Counted from the first letter of the stretch, positions 45,127-54,667 are shown. The stretch: DNA of 64,000 bases from Microcoleus sp. EPA2 (GCA_020882975.1 JAHRFD010000013.1:44350-108349); one strand, 5' to 3'. Program-made: numbers and translations. The notes: generated from the sequence alone by a model not told the origin.

Positions 45127-45822
45127 TCACCTGTCAACTGTCAGTGTTCTCTGACGCAAAATAAATTCAGCTAGTGCTAAATCAACGGGAGTTGTCACCT
45201 TCAAATTAGTCTCTTCTCCCTCGACAATTCGCACTGGTAAACCGCATTTTTCAAACAAAGCGGCATCATCGGTAACTTCCCAACCTTTTTCTCGCCCTTC
45301 TTCGTGACACTTTTTCAATAGTTGCACTTCAAATCCTTGGGGAGTCTGGGCCGCCCACAAATTGCTTCTTTCCGGTGTGTCTCGCACAATTAGACGCTCA
45401 TCCACCACCTTAATCGTATCCTTGACCGGGATGGCAACAATCAAGCCGGGACAGGTCAAAAGTGCCTCGGCGGAGCGATCGAACAATTCAGCAGTTGCCA
45501 AACATCGCGCCCCATCGTGAATCAACACTCGATCGCTCTCTGGTGGCAAACTCTGCAAACCGTTGTAAACTGACTCTTGCCTGGTGGCACCACCTTGAAT
45601 CAGTTTCACAGGCTTAGTCAAAGATAAATCGCTCAAAATTGCTTCAAAATCGGGAAAATCATCAGGCTGGCCCATGATACCAATCCAGGTAATGTGCCGC
45701 GAAGCCTCAGCCGCCGCCAAAGTCCAACTCAACAAAGGTTTAAGAAGCAAAGTCAGCAGCAGTTTGTTCCGCTGACTACCCATCCGTCGCCCCGAACCCG
45801 CCGCAGGAATTAATAAGTGCAT
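45127..45822 (-). CDS. ispD: 2-C-methyl-D-erythritol 4-phosphate cytidylyltransferase
   Basis: 231 residues. Third step of the MEP isoprenoid pathway, making CDP-ME from MEP and CTP. Family signatures: LLIPAAGSGRRMG with the nucleotide-binding Gly/Arg, RVLIHDGARCLA, LNLWAAQTPQGFE-like NLWAAQTPQGFE and the C-terminal GEETNLKVTTPVDLALAE. Length and motifs are typical. Divergent from the GT9 gene. No other MEP genes nearby. Confidence 0.95.
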   Translation of the reverse strand: MHLLIPAAGSGRRMGSQRNKLLLTLLLKPLLSWTLAAAEASRHITWIGIMGQPDDFPDFEAILSDLSLTKPVKLIQGGATRQESVYNGLQSLPPESDRVLIHDGARCLATAELFDRSAEALLTCPGLIVAIPVKDTIKVVDERLIVRDTPERSNLWAAQTPQGFEVQLLKKCHEEGREKGWEVTDDAALFEKCGLPVRIVEGEETNLKVTTPVDLALAEFILRQRTLTVDR

Positions 45823-45992
45823 TTACTAACCGTTTTTAACCCAACTACATATATATAATAAGAGCGTCCTGTACTCTTCAATCAGTGGTTTAGTTGTCAG
45901 CCCGTAGCTTTTAAGGTCTAGAAATACTATAAGCTGATAGCTGAAAGCCGATCGCTGAGAGCTACTTTGTATAAATAATAGTCCGATCGTTT

Positions 45993-46958
45993 ATGATGCG
46001 AATACTAGCACTTGTCCCTGGTGGAATTGGCGACCAAATTTTATTTTTTCCCACTCTTGATGACCTCAAACAGTGTTATCCCGATGCTCAAATTGATGTC
46101 ATGGTGGAACCGAGGGCAAAAAGTGCTTACCGAGTCTGCAAGTCGGTCAAAGAAGTCTTGACTTACAATTTCAAAGACCGGAATGCGATGGCGGATTGGG
46201 GTAATTTGCTAGGTGTAATTCGCGATCGCGAATACGAAGCAGTGATTTCCCTGGGTCAGCGTTGGACTGTCGGACTTTTGCTATGGCTGACGGGCATTCC
46301 CAAGAGAGTTGGCTATGCCGGAAGCAATAATAGTTTATTTCTCACCAATCCCGTACCGCTGAAAACACAACAGTACGCAGCTTCAATGTACCACGATTTG
46401 CTGCAAGGATTCAACATTAAAAATCCGTGCCCTGCGATCGCAATTAATGTACCAAAACAGGACATTCAGTGGGCGGAAGCCCAACAGCAACAGTTGGGGA
46501 TTAAAGAAAGTGGTTACATTTTAATTCACGGCGGTTCTAGTCAGTTAGCTGTGTCTAAAGGTATTGACAAAATTTACCCGATCGACAATTGGAAGCAAAT
46601 AATAGAAGATTGTCAAAAGCGACAGCCAAATTTACCAGTTGTGGTGGTTCAAGGGCCAGAAGATGCTGGTTTTGTGGCCAAACTAATCAAGTTGTGTCCC
46701 CAGGTGAAAGTGACATCACCCGATGATGTTGGCAAATTAGCGGCGATGATTGCTGCGGCTAATTTGATGATGTGTACAGATAGTGCGCCCATGCACTTAG
46801 CTGTAGCGGTTCAAACTTATACAATAGCTTTGTTCGGTCCCACCGATCCAGCAAAATTGTTACCTAAGAGCGATCGATTTTTGGGCATTAAATCTCCTAC
46901 GGGGAAGATGTCGGACATTTCTCCAGAAGATGTTTTAAAGAAAGTTTGGGGCGGCTAA
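45993..46958 (+). CDS. Glycosyltransferase family 9 (heptosyltransferase-like)
   Basis: 321 residues. N-terminal IGDQILFFPTLDDLKQ matches the conserved Gly-Asp loop of GT9, and the C-terminal half shows LIHGGSSQ, VVVQGPEDA, then MCTDSAPMHLAVAV and LFGPTDPAKLLP, the ADP-heptose binding region. GT9 transfers heptose or other sugars to lipopolysaccharide core. Two start codons (ATG ATG) at 45993. The GmhB-like gene 266 bp downstream, on the same strand, fits a heptose theme. Confidence 0.88.
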   Translation: MMRILALVPGGIGDQILFFPTLDDLKQCYPDAQIDVMVEPRAKSAYRVCKSVKEVLTYNFKDRNAMADWGNLLGVIRDREYEAVISLGQRWTVGLLLWLTGIPKRVGYAGSNNSLFLTNPVPLKTQQYAASMYHDLLQGFNIKNPCPAIAINVPKQDIQWAEAQQQQLGIKESGYILIHGGSSQLAVSKGIDKIYPIDNWKQIIEDCQKRQPNLPVVVVQGPEDAGFVAKLIKLCPQVKVTSPDDVGKLAAMIAAANLMMCTDSAPMHLAVAVQTYTIALFGPTDPAKLLPKSDRFLGIKSPTGKMSDISPEDVLKKVWGG

Positions 46959-46983
46959 AAACTAGGATATCTTAGCTGATGCA

Positions 46984-47110
46984 AGCTGGTTCCCCGGCTC
47001 TGTTAGCTGGTTCCCCGGCTCTGCCTGGGAACCCATATCACTCTTGCTCTGCCTCGGTTATCTAGGCTTCACAGGAGGCAAAGCCTGGGGACGAGGAAAC
47101 TGTCAACTGT
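46984..47110. repeat. Dispersed G/C-rich intergenic repeat
   Basis: Two 19-bp copies (AGCTGGTTCCCCGGCTCTG at 46984 and 47005) followed by a GGTTCCC...GGGAACC hairpin and a second GAGGCAAAGCC segment. It fills the gap between the GT9 and GmhB-like genes. Typical of cyanobacterial intergenic repeat families. Confidence 0.7.
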
Positions 47111-47224
47111 TTAAGTTACCGCCTGCGTATTTCTCCGAGCAATTCATCAGCCCAAACTCTATTGCCTCTTGCAGCCTGCGAGTACCTAGCTGCCCCAGCA
47201 AATAGCAATCTTTAGTAAATAACC

Positions 47225-47803
47225 ATGAAACCAGCAGTATTTCTCGACAGAGATGGTGTGTTAAATATCGAAGCAGGCTACATCCACAAAGTAGAAGATT
47301 TGCATTTAATCCCTGGAGTAGCCCAAGCTGTACGCAAATTAAATGACCAACAAATATTTTGCTGTCTAGTTTCCAATCAATCGGGCCCGGCCAGGGGATA
47401 TTATCCGGTTAGTCATGTAGAAGCTTTGCACGAACGGCTCTGTCAGCTATTAGACCAAGCAGCCGGAGCCAAATTAGATGCTCTTTATTATTGCCCTTAT
47501 TTGAGTGAAGCAGAAGGGGGAACTAACCCAGAATTTACGCGGTATACAACTTGGCGCAAACCGAATACAGGGATGCTGGTAGCCGCTGCTTGGGAACAGG
47601 ATTTAGATTTGCGAAATAGTTTTATGGTGGGGGATAAAGCAACAGATGTAGATATGGCTCATAATGCTGGTTGTACTGGTATTTTGGTGCAGACTGGTTA
47701 CGGTGAAAGTGTGTTGAATGGGGAATATCAGCATCATACTAAACCGGATTTTGTTGCAGAAAATTTAGCGGTTGCGGTGGAATGGATTTTGCCTAAACTT
47801 TGA
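47225..47803 (+). CDS. HAD-IIIA phosphatase, GmhB-like
   Basis: 192 residues. HAD motifs: VFLDRDGVLN (two catalytic Asp), VSNQSGPARGYY (Ser/Thr motif II), WRKPNTGML (Lys motif III) and VGDKATDVDMA (motif IV). Resembles D-glycero-D-manno-heptose-1,7-bisphosphate 7-phosphatase, but the zinc loop is incomplete: only the first Cys is seen in YYCPYLSEAEGG, lacking the His and later cysteines of GmhB. So heptose specificity is uncertain. Located downstream of the GT9 gene. Confidence 0.82.
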   Translation: MKPAVFLDRDGVLNIEAGYIHKVEDLHLIPGVAQAVRKLNDQQIFCCLVSNQSGPARGYYPVSHVEALHERLCQLLDQAAGAKLDALYYCPYLSEAEGGTNPEFTRYTTWRKPNTGMLVAAAWEQDLDLRNSFMVGDKATDVDMAHNAGCTGILVQTGYGESVLNGEYQHHTKPDFVAENLAVAVEWILPKL

Positions 47804-47873
47804 TTGTTTTTAGGCTATATGCCACGTTATTTATGAGATAGCTCACGCTGAATTCCTTTGTTGAGAAGTGGTT

Positions 47874-48110
47874 TCAACCGCCTATGGTTCTAGATTTGCC
47901 TCGGTTTTTGGCACTCAACTGCTTAGCAATGAATGTATAATAATGCAATGTAAAAAAAACATTAATCACACAAAATCCCAAGGTTAAAATAAAGACAAAA
48001 AAAGACATCAGTGAAAGTCCAGAAGTAATTTTGAATAGGGCAAAAATGCTTGAGCAAAGCCCAAAACCAGAAGCAACAGAACTGAGAACTAACAACTGCA
48101 CTTTCGACAT
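47874..48110 (-). CDS. Possible small membrane protein
   Basis: 78 residues with two or three hydrophobic stretches (VLSSVASGFGLCSSIFALF, LMSFFVFILTLGFCVINVFF) and a basic tail KQLSAKNRGKSR. No ribosome binding site is seen before the ATG. Could be a genuine small membrane protein or random hydrophobic frame; I lean to real because of the ordered helix-helix-basic layout. Confidence 0.45.
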   Translation of the reverse strand: MSKVQLLVLSSVASGFGLCSSIFALFKITSGLSLMSFFVFILTLGFCVINVFFTLHYYTFIAKQLSAKNRGKSRTIGG

Positions 48111-48334
48111 AATTTTATTTTTAAATTTGCACTTAAAATTGGGTTTTGCACTTAAAAATTAGTGCTAAATGATACTTACTACTATATAGCTAAATTGTCA
48201 TGTTTCGGTAAGATTTAGTCCGGCTGTAGCCGCCGATCGCCAATCAAAAAGCTCCGACCTCCACAAGCTATGTGCTTTAGAGAGACGGAGCGATCGATCG
48301 CACCATCAGAGAAATCTGTGAGTTTCGATCCAGA

Positions 48335-49120
48335 TTACATTTTATTGAGCTGCGATCGTAATTCTTCCAACTCAGCGTCAATCACCGGACTCGATTCAGA
48401 GGTGTTAGTCGCAGCAGTTTTACCCGATGCTGGTAATTGAGGTTGAGATACAGAACTTCCAGCAAGTTGGGCTTTCATTTGCGCCAACTCGTCATCGACA
48501 CCCCCGCCACTTTCGAGCAAGCGGAACTGTTCTTCCAAATTGCTACCACCAGCGGCTAGTTCTGCTGACGCCCCGGCGCGAGCTTCAATCTGCAAAACTT
48601 TTTCTTCCATGCGATCGAACGCAGCCATGGAACTGCCAGTATTCAGAGAGCCAATGGTGTTGTTGAGTTGTTCTTGAGCTTTCGCTGCGGATATTCTCGC
48701 CTTGAGCATATCCTTCTTTGTCTTAGCTTCTGAAATCTTGCTCTCCAAACCGATCAAGTTGCGTTTGAGACTTTCCACCTGAGTCGATTGCTGTTCTAGG
48801 CTAGCTTTTAGAGTAGCAGCCGTTTCAGCATGAGACTTTTTGCGTACCAGTGCTTCGCGCGCCAAAGCCTCGTCACCTTTTTGCAGAGCAAGCTGAGCCC
48901 GCTGCTGCCATTGGTTCGACTGGGACTCAGCTTGATTGTACTGAGTCTGGGTGCGCTTTTGAGTGGCGATCGCCGCGGCCACGGCTTGACGCAACTGCAC
49001 CAGGTCTTCCTGCATATCCGTCACAGACTGTTCTAAAATCTTTTCCGGGTCTTCAGCTTTGTTCACTATGTCGTTAAGATTGGCTCTGACGACTCGGCTA
49101 ATGCGATCGAATAATCCCAT
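48335..49120 (-). CDS. vipp1: Vipp1 (IM30), thylakoid membrane-shaping protein
   Basis: 261 residues from the ATG at 49120 (MGLFDRISRVVRANLND), since 19 upstream residues are not family-like. PspA/IM30 coiled-coil body (AEDPEKILEQSVTDMQEDLVQLRQ, helix alpha-1 to alpha-5) plus the Vipp1-specific C-terminal tail and helix (SPVIDAELEELRSQLNKM), lacking in PspA. Vipp1 oligomerises on membranes and is needed for thylakoid maintenance. It is in tandem with a PspA gene 294 bp upstream (same strand). Highly plausible. Confidence 0.9.
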   Translation of the reverse strand: MGLFDRISRVVRANLNDIVNKAEDPEKILEQSVTDMQEDLVQLRQAVAAAIATQKRTQTQYNQAESQSNQWQQRAQLALQKGDEALAREALVRKKSHAETAATLKASLEQQSTQVESLKRNLIGLESKISEAKTKKDMLKARISAAKAQEQLNNTIGSLNTGSSMAAFDRMEEKVLQIEARAGASAELAAGGSNLEEQFRLLESGGGVDDELAQMKAQLAGSSVSQPQLPASGKTAATNTSESSPVIDAELEELRSQLNKM

Positions 49121-49414
49121 AATCCTATTTTTCCTTGGTGAGGTGTACGAAGTAAGCGGAAAGCAGGCTTTAGGCACTAGCCTGCGGTTTTGAAATTCGG
49201 TTGGTCAGATTTTTAGTGCGATGATCTAGCCTTGGGCAATTTTTGCAAACATATTAATCTAGTTTAAAGGGATCTTCCTAAGTGGTGTCGCCAAGCTTTG
49301 CCAGCTCTATCTACTGAGTTTAGCTTTGATCCGGGAATTCCCCAACTCGCTTCGAGCTATCTGTAGCTACTGCAACAGCAGTCTCAAATAGGATGGATGC
49401 TCCAGGCTTCACCT

Positions 49415-50119
49415 TCAGGATGTGGGTGAGTCCGCCGATGGTAACTTAGGCGTATTATTGCCCGGAAGCATTTGCGCTTTCATTGCCGCCAACTGTGCAT
49501 CGACATCGCCACCACTTTCGAGAGCCAGAAACTTCTTTTCTAAGTCATTGGTGCCGAGTTCTGCGATCGCCTCAGAGCGAGCTTCTAGCTGCATAACTTT
49601 CTCTTCCATCCGTTCAAAGGCGCTCAAACCACTACCTGTATTGAGATTACCCATCATTTTGTCTAGTCTTTCCGAGGCGGCAGCCGATCGAGCTCTGGCA
49701 ATGTACATATCTTTTTTCGATTTTGCCTCGGAAATTTTATTTTCCAGTGCCCGCATATTTTCTTTAAGTTTAGTGACCACAACTTTCTGCTGTTCCAGAC
49801 TAGCTTTCATCGTGATAGCCGTTTCTTGATAGAATTTCTTGCGAGTCAGGGCTTCCCGTGCTAAATTTTCCTCGTTTTTTTGCAAAGCTAACTGTGCGCG
49901 CTGATACCATTCTGTGGCGGTGGACTCCGCTTGGGAATACTGCCGTTCCGTGCGTTTTTGCGCAGCAATTGCCCCAGCCACAGCTTGTCTGAGCTGCACT
50001 AAATCTTCCTGCATATCCATGGTTGCCTGTTCCAAAATCTTCTCTGGATCTTCCGCTGCTCCCACTAAACTGTTAATGTTGGCTCGAATTACTCGCCAAA
50101 GGCGATCGAATAATCCCAT
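49415..50119 (-). CDS. pspA: PspA/IM30 family protein
   Basis: 234 residues, ATG at 50119 (MGLFDRLWRVIRANIN). All coiled coil (KMGNLNTGSGLSAFERMEEKVMQLEARS near the end), ending DSPTS without the Vipp1 helix, so it is the PspA-type paralogue. PspA proteins seal or protect stressed membranes. About half its residues match Vipp1, including EDPEKILEQATMDMQEDLVQL. Tandem with Vipp1 downstream, so probably an ancient duplication. Confidence 0.88.
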   Translation of the reverse strand: MGLFDRLWRVIRANINSLVGAAEDPEKILEQATMDMQEDLVQLRQAVAGAIAAQKRTERQYSQAESTATEWYQRAQLALQKNEENLAREALTRKKFYQETAITMKASLEQQKVVVTKLKENMRALENKISEAKSKKDMYIARARSAAASERLDKMMGNLNTGSGLSAFERMEEKVMQLEARSEAIAELGTNDLEKKFLALESGGDVDAQLAAMKAQMLPGNNTPKLPSADSPTS

Positions 50120-50245
50120 CTTGCCTTTCTCCAAATTTTCAATTCTAAATTTTATGAATAGGAATTAAGAATTAAAAATTAAAAATGAAAACTTTTAAAT
50201 TATGCTCTCTTTTAATTTTTAAATTTTTAATTCCCGCTGACTAAT

Positions 50246-51475
50246 TTAAGGCTGATAGTATTGCGGATTCAACCCTTTTGCTTGCAGCTCTTTCACCAAA
50301 AGTTGTGCTGAGGCCGCATCGTTCAACGCTCCCATTTGGATCTTGACACCCTTTGAAAATTTCCGCACGTAGGCATCTGGTACTGCAATTCTGGCTTGCT
50401 CTAGGGATTTGGCATCGGTGTAATCGACAACCACGTAATAAAAACCGTCGCTAGCCCTTGCAGGGCTTCCCAGTGTGGCTGCGGGGGCTGGGGATGGCAC
50501 AGCAGGAGATGCAGCCGCAGGAGTTGCTGAATTCGACGCCAATGGGGAAGGCGTTGGAGGCAGTGTTGGCAATGTTGGGACTGTTTGTGCCACATTAGTC
50601 GGACTCGGAAGCAACGCCGTACTGAGATTGTTCAGTCCTTTTTCCTTAATTGTTGGTGGGTTGCCGTCTTCTGTCGGGATGGGGACAGCCCCGCTGGAGT
50701 CGCTGACTGCTGCTGGAGTGGGCGGGATTGAGGCTTTGGGAGAGGGGGAAGCAATGGGGCTGGCGGTGGGCTTGACATTGCTCAGGGTACTTAAGTCTAG
50801 CTCGATAAATTCCTTGGAAACCAGATTAGGAGCTTTTGGTAGTTCCTTGCTTCCGGTATCAGTTACTTTACTAGCGCTACCTTGGGTCTCCGAGGGTGTG
50901 TTGCTTCCCACCAAACGGTTGAGGCCTACCATTTTAGCTAGACTTGATGGGTAAAAGACTGCGTAGCCCAAGGCTGTACAGGATAGCAAAAACAGCAGCA
51001 TGGAACTTAGTCCCAAGGGAGTCAACAGACTGGCTGCTAAACTTCTTTCCTCGGTCGCCTCGGCTGTTGGTGAGTCCAAACTTTCGATCAGTTTTTCGCT
51101 AGATTCGAGATATTTGTTTGGTGGTGGGGTGCTGATAAATGGTTTTATAGGTTGGCTCCCGCCGGCAGTAGTTGTTCTTGGGGTCTCACCAGGGCTACCG
51201 CCAAGGGATAGGGGTATCGAGAATGATTGCTGGGTTGGCTCCGCAGCCGTTAGTGGTTGATTTTGACCAGGCTGTTGGTTGGTTGTTTCTGTCTTGGTAC
51301 TGGGACGCACGGATGGAGACACCCACTGTTCGGCTCGTCGCCTGTGTCGTCTATATGTTGTTAGTTCTGTTTCCAGGTTTACATCCAAGCACCCCAGCGC
51401 TGCTTGTAAAGCAGGATTGATAGGGGTTGAAGATGATTGATGATTTGGGGATTCAACCGAAGAACGCTTACTCAT
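50246..51475 (-). CDS. SPOR domain protein, membrane-anchored
   Basis: 409 residues. True start is the ATG at 51475 (MSKRSSVESPN), which has AGGAG 8 bases upstream; a longer open frame continues in-frame into transposase debris. An N-terminal disordered region of about 170 residues (SerPro-rich), one membrane helix (LGLSSMLLFLLSCTALGYAVF), a long Pro/Ala/Thr linker and a C-terminal SPOR domain (FYYVVVDYTDAKSLEQARIA, KIQMGALNDAASAQLLVKEL). SPOR domains bind denuded peptidoglycan at division sites. Function: cell-envelope or septum related. Confidence 0.88.
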   Translation of the reverse strand: MSKRSSVESPNHQSSSTPINPALQAALGCLDVNLETELTTYRRHRRRAEQWVSPSVRPSTKTETTNQQPGQNQPLTAAEPTQQSFSIPLSLGGSPGETPRTTTAGGSQPIKPFISTPPPNKYLESSEKLIESLDSPTAEATEERSLAASLLTPLGLSSMLLFLLSCTALGYAVFYPSSLAKMVGLNRLVGSNTPSETQGSASKVTDTGSKELPKAPNLVSKEFIELDLSTLSNVKPTASPIASPSPKASIPPTPAAVSDSSGAVPIPTEDGNPPTIKEKGLNNLSTALLPSPTNVAQTVPTLPTLPPTPSPLASNSATPAAASPAVPSPAPAATLGSPARASDGFYYVVVDYTDAKSLEQARIAVPDAYVRKFSKGVKIQMGALNDAASAQLLVKELQAKGLNPQYYQP

Positions 51476-51512
51476 TAGTAAAACTCCTGCCGCCTCTGAA
51501 TTAATTTTAATG

Positions 51513-52050
51513 TTTTGACACTCCTCAGCATAAAGGCGTGAGGATTCTTCGTTCAAAGACTTAACTTGCTTAGACAAGATTGCTCCAGCCTGAGTAGAGG
51601 TCAAATCTCCCGAAGCGTTCGGATTTAAAATCCAGGTTCCTACATGACCTGTAGTACCCAAGGCTAAATTCAGGATGTTAAGTGCCGCATTCCAATCTCT
51701 ATCTAATTCAAGTCCACACTGACAATTGTGTATTCTAGTGAACTATAAGCCCGCTCGACAGAGGCTTGACAACCATGGGCATTTAAAGTTTTGACAAACG
51801 AAAATTTAACCCTCAGCGCTGTGTTGTAGCGATAAGGCTCTTTCTGTCCAACACCTCTGTTGTCCATCCAGTAACGGATGCACTTGTTGCGGACAAATTG
51901 AGCGGTTCTAATCGCCTCATCTATTGCTGTATATTGGGTTGTTTTTCCTTTGGCTTTAAATTCCAGAACGATCATTTGACGTGGAAAAACTTGCTCGGAA
52001 ATATCCTAGCACAAAAAGTCGCCCGCTTATGGGCGAGGCTTGAAACCCCA
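51513..52050 (-). mobile_element. Decayed IS200/IS605-type element
   Basis: About 540 bp with subterminal hairpins at both ends: CCTCA...TGAGG at 51523-51543 on the tnpB 3' side and CGCCC-GCTTAT-GGGCG at 52020-52035 on the 5' side. Coding capacity is a truncated tnpB only; no tnpA is present. IS200/605 elements use terminal hairpins, without inverted repeats. Much shorter than an intact tnpB element, so internally deleted and immobile on its own. Confidence 0.75.
51526..51975 (-). pseudogene. tnpB: tnpB remnant with internal deletion and frameshift
   Basis: The N-terminal part (51975-51703) reads MIVLEFKAKGKTTQYTAIDE and NKCIRYWMDNRGVGQKEPYR, typical TnpB opening, then stops. The C-terminus follows in another frame from about 51724: CQCGLELDRDWNAALNIL, the zinc/RuvC-III segment with the DRD motif, then TGHVGTWILNPNASGDLTS. 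Everything between (most of RuvC and the nuclease core) is missing. TnpB is an RNA-guided nuclease; this copy cannot be active. Its C-terminal frame runs open into the SPOR gene. Confidence 0.85.
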
Positions 52051-52459
52051 TTTTTTGGTCAATAAGACTACAGACAAATAACTAGGAGGCGATAATATAG
52101 AGAGTTTCGGTAATTGTTGATTGCGATGCCTATGTCCCCGGATTTTTCACTAGCTGTCTATCTTGTTTCTGCAATCTAACGTACAGATTACGAAAACCAA
52201 AAATATGGTATCGGTGGTGATTTATAAAATCTATTTTTTGTTCCCCATTTATGCTTTATCTTGATCCCTGTGGGTTTATTAACTTTTTTGCAGCTTTTTT
52301 ATATCTAAAATGAGGCACTACTAAATCTATTGTTTCTATATATAACAGAATTATAAATAAATTATAAAATTAAATTATGGTTCGGGGATCGCTAAACAGC
52401 AGACAGGATAAGGGCTGGGATGCTCTAAGACCTCCTAGCTCAACAAAGGAGAATTAGAG
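52051..52459. other. Gene-free AT-rich stretch
   Basis: No open frame with coding character; very AT-rich between 52190 and 52380. The end (about 52380-52459) precedes the four-cysteine gene and includes CTGGGATGCTC, CCTCCTAGCTC and the ribosome binding site AAAGGAG. I see no promoter of note. Confidence 0.5.
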
Positions 52460-52777
52460 ATGAAAATGAGAAACCCAAGAACTTTTATGAAAACTCCCTT
52501 AACTTCAGCTTGCCGTCACTGTCGCCACTATCTGCCAGAAGGAAGACGGGGTGGTCTGTGTCAGCAGCTCAGCGTTTCGGTTCAAGGTCAGTGGAAAGCT
52601 TGTTCTTTGGCGGTTTCACCATTTGGGTCTGCTTGGGAAAAGATCGAAGAACTTTCACTATGGCAGGAGCAGATGGTTGCTTTTCCCTCGCCAGCCCTCA
52701 CTGCTGCCGATCGCCAAAGTTGTCAGTTAACAGAGACAACCTTCACCGAAACATCAGTTCCCACCATTTCAGTTTAG
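52460..52777 (+). CDS. Small four-cysteine protein (paralogue of the 14035 gene)
   Basis: 105 residues. CRHC (18-21 region), then C in GGLCQQL and C in KACSLAV: same order as CTFC...C...CSL at 14035, so one family. The leading MKMRNPRTFMKT may be over-extended by two Met choices. The tail is acidic and hydrophobic with SPALTAADRQSCQLTET, absent in the other paralogue. GGAGAA lies before the ATG. Likely binds zinc or an iron-sulfur cluster. Function unknown. Confidence 0.7.
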   Translation: MKMRNPRTFMKTPLTSACRHCRHYLPEGRRGGLCQQLSVSVQGQWKACSLAVSPFGSAWEKIEELSLWQEQMVAFPSPALTAADRQSCQLTETTFTETSVPTISV

Positions 52778-52899
52778 TTGGTCGGCAGCAGCACAACTAA
52801 ACTGGTAACAACGGCATCGAACTCCTTTAATTCCAGCTACGGATCGTCAATCAGAAATATCTGCGACATCAGCCCATAAAAAACTTGTTTTCGCTGGAA

Positions 52900-53733
52900 T
52901 TACGGTAGCCAAGGATACTGACTAAAATCCGGTTCTCGCTTTTCTAAAAACGCTTGTTTGCCTTCTGCTCCTTCTTCGCTCATATAATATAGTAAAGTCG
53001 CATTTCCTGCTAGTTCTTGCAGCCCTGCTTGACCGTCACAGTCGGCATTAAATGCTGATTTCAGACAGCGAATGGCGATCGGACTTTTGTCTAAAATTTC
53101 CGAAGCCCACTGAATCCCTTCTGCTTCGAGTTGTTCTAGGGGAACAACACAGTTGACTAAACCCATTTCTAAGGCCTGCTGTGCGTTGTACTGGCGACAT
53201 AAAAACCAAATTTCTCGCGCTTTTTTTTGTCCCACAATTCTGGCGAGATAGCTAGCCCCGAAGCCTCCGTCGAAACTGCCGACTTTTGGGCCAGTTTGTC
53301 CGAAAATTGCATTCTCCGCAGCGATGGTTAAATCGCAAATTAAGTGCAGAACGTGACCACCGCCGATCGCGTAACCTGCTACTAGGGCAATTACCACCTT
53401 CGGCATCGATCTAATCAATTTTTGCAATTCCAGCACATTTAAGCGGGGAATGCCACCGTCATCTACATACCCGGCTTTACCCCGCACGCTTTGATCCCCA
53501 CCCGCACAAAATGCGTATTTTCCGTCCGTGTGTGGCCCTGCACCGGTCAACAGAACCACCCCAATTGTGGTGTCTTCTCGCGCGTCTATAAAGGCATCGC
53601 ACAGTTCAGAGACGGTTTTGGGACGAAAAGCATTGCGCTTGTGGGGTCGATTGATGGTAATTTTGGCGATCCCTTTACTTTTGTGATAGATAATATCGGA
53701 GTAGGTTTTGACGCTTTGCCATTCAATTTCCAT
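52900..53733 (-). CDS. menB: 1,4-Dihydroxy-2-naphthoyl-CoA synthase
   Basis: 277 residues of the crotonase fold. Signatures: [16 protein letters not shown] [41 protein letters not shown] and [14 protein letters not shown], and a C-terminal [13 protein letters not shown], the MenB pattern. It closes o-succinylbenzoyl-CoA to dihydroxynaphthoyl-CoA for phylloquinone (vitamin K1), needed by photosystem I. Single gene; other men genes not in the window. Confidence 0.95.
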   Translation of the reverse strand: MEIEWQSVKTYSDIIYHKSKGIAKITINRPHKRNAFRPKTVSELCDAFIDAREDTTIGVVLLTGAGPHTDGKYAFCAGGDQSVRGKAGYVDDGGIPRLNVLELQKLIRSMPKVVIALVAGYAIGGGHVLHLICDLTIAAENAIFGQTGPKVGSFDGGFGASYLARIVGQKKAREIWFLCRQYNAQQALEMGLVNCVVPLEQLEAEGIQWASEILDKSPIAIRCLKSAFNADCDGQAGLQELAGNATLLYYMSEEGAEGKQAFLEKREPDFSQYPWLP

Positions 53734-53821
53734 AGGTACGTAGGACGCTTTTAATTACTCAAACTTTTAATTATATTCCATTTGCGTTCTCCGGTAACTG
53801 CCAACGCTGACATTTTAGTCA

Positions 53822-54430
53822 CTATGTCGGTAATTGTTGCTGCTCTAAAAGAGAAAGTAAGTGCTTGGCTGAAGCCGCAAACACTGGTTCCCGTGACTGG
53901 AATTCGATCGGAGACAGTAGTTCTTTAACTTCGGCAAAAGCTTCGGGGTCTACAGTTCCTTCTTTGGTAAATAAAGCATCTATGGTGGCAATATGTCTGG
54001 GGTCGATGCCGAGTCGCTGTCCCGTGGCCGTTAGGTACATTTGCTCCCGGAGGTCGATGCGTCCGTCTGCTGCTGACATTTCGTAGCCGAAACAGATGAG
54101 CAACAGCTTTTCGGAATCGGAAAACAATGCTGTGAGGGTTAGCAGTTCTGTGGGATTGAAATATACTTGCTGTTTTGAGATGCCAGTGACAATCCGCTGA
54201 ATCAGTTCTACTCGATCGCGATCGCTACTAGCAAACACTTTTAAGGTTTTTTGCAACCGTTCTTCTTCTTCCAGGGCGATGGTCTTGTCAATAATCATCA
54301 CTCCCCGGAGAATCGAAATTAGAGCGGCCAGGAACACGATCAGCCCAGTGACATCTGCTTCACGCAGCTTTTGTCGGCTGATGCGGGACAACAAATCAAT
54401 GACTTCAGCGCTAATGACAGTGGTTTCCAT
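53822..54430 (-). CDS. TerB family protein
   Basis: 202 residues from METTVISAEVIDL. The helical TerB-like core is in the second half: LTALFSDSEKLLLICFGYEMSAADGRIDLREQ, with an acidic metal-type motif around DGRID. Other tellurite-resistance genes are absent, so tellurite is not implied; TerB domains are general metal-sensing or stress scaffolds. A hydrophobic segment (TGLIVFLAALISIL) near the start suggests a membrane contact. Function unknown. Confidence 0.8.
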   Translation of the reverse strand: METTVISAEVIDLLSRISRQKLREADVTGLIVFLAALISILRGVMIIDKTIALEEEERLQKTLKVFASSDRDRVELIQRIVTGISKQQVYFNPTELLTLTALFSDSEKLLLICFGYEMSAADGRIDLREQMYLTATGQRLGIDPRHIATIDALFTKEGTVDPEAFAEVKELLSPIEFQSREPVFAASAKHLLSLLEQQQLPT

Positions 54431-54667
54431 AATTTTCAATTATTCCCGATCGAGTTTTGCTGTAACTTTGCTTGGTTTATTTTAAGTGTTTCTAGTTATG
54501 TAACTATCCCCTAAATTTCCCAACCAAGCTTAGTTAATTCCCTAGGATACTTGTACCTGACCCAATATTGGATAGCTGGAGTTGTCTGAGACATTTTCAG
54601 TCTTTAAGTGTTTGGATTTATCTAGGTATAATATTACTCTCACCTTCAAATTTTGTTGTGCCATACT

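Noticed and set aside
51476..51661. Long N-terminal extension of the SPOR protein
   Set aside because: Sequence is TnpB C-terminus; a good ribosome binding site precedes 51475.
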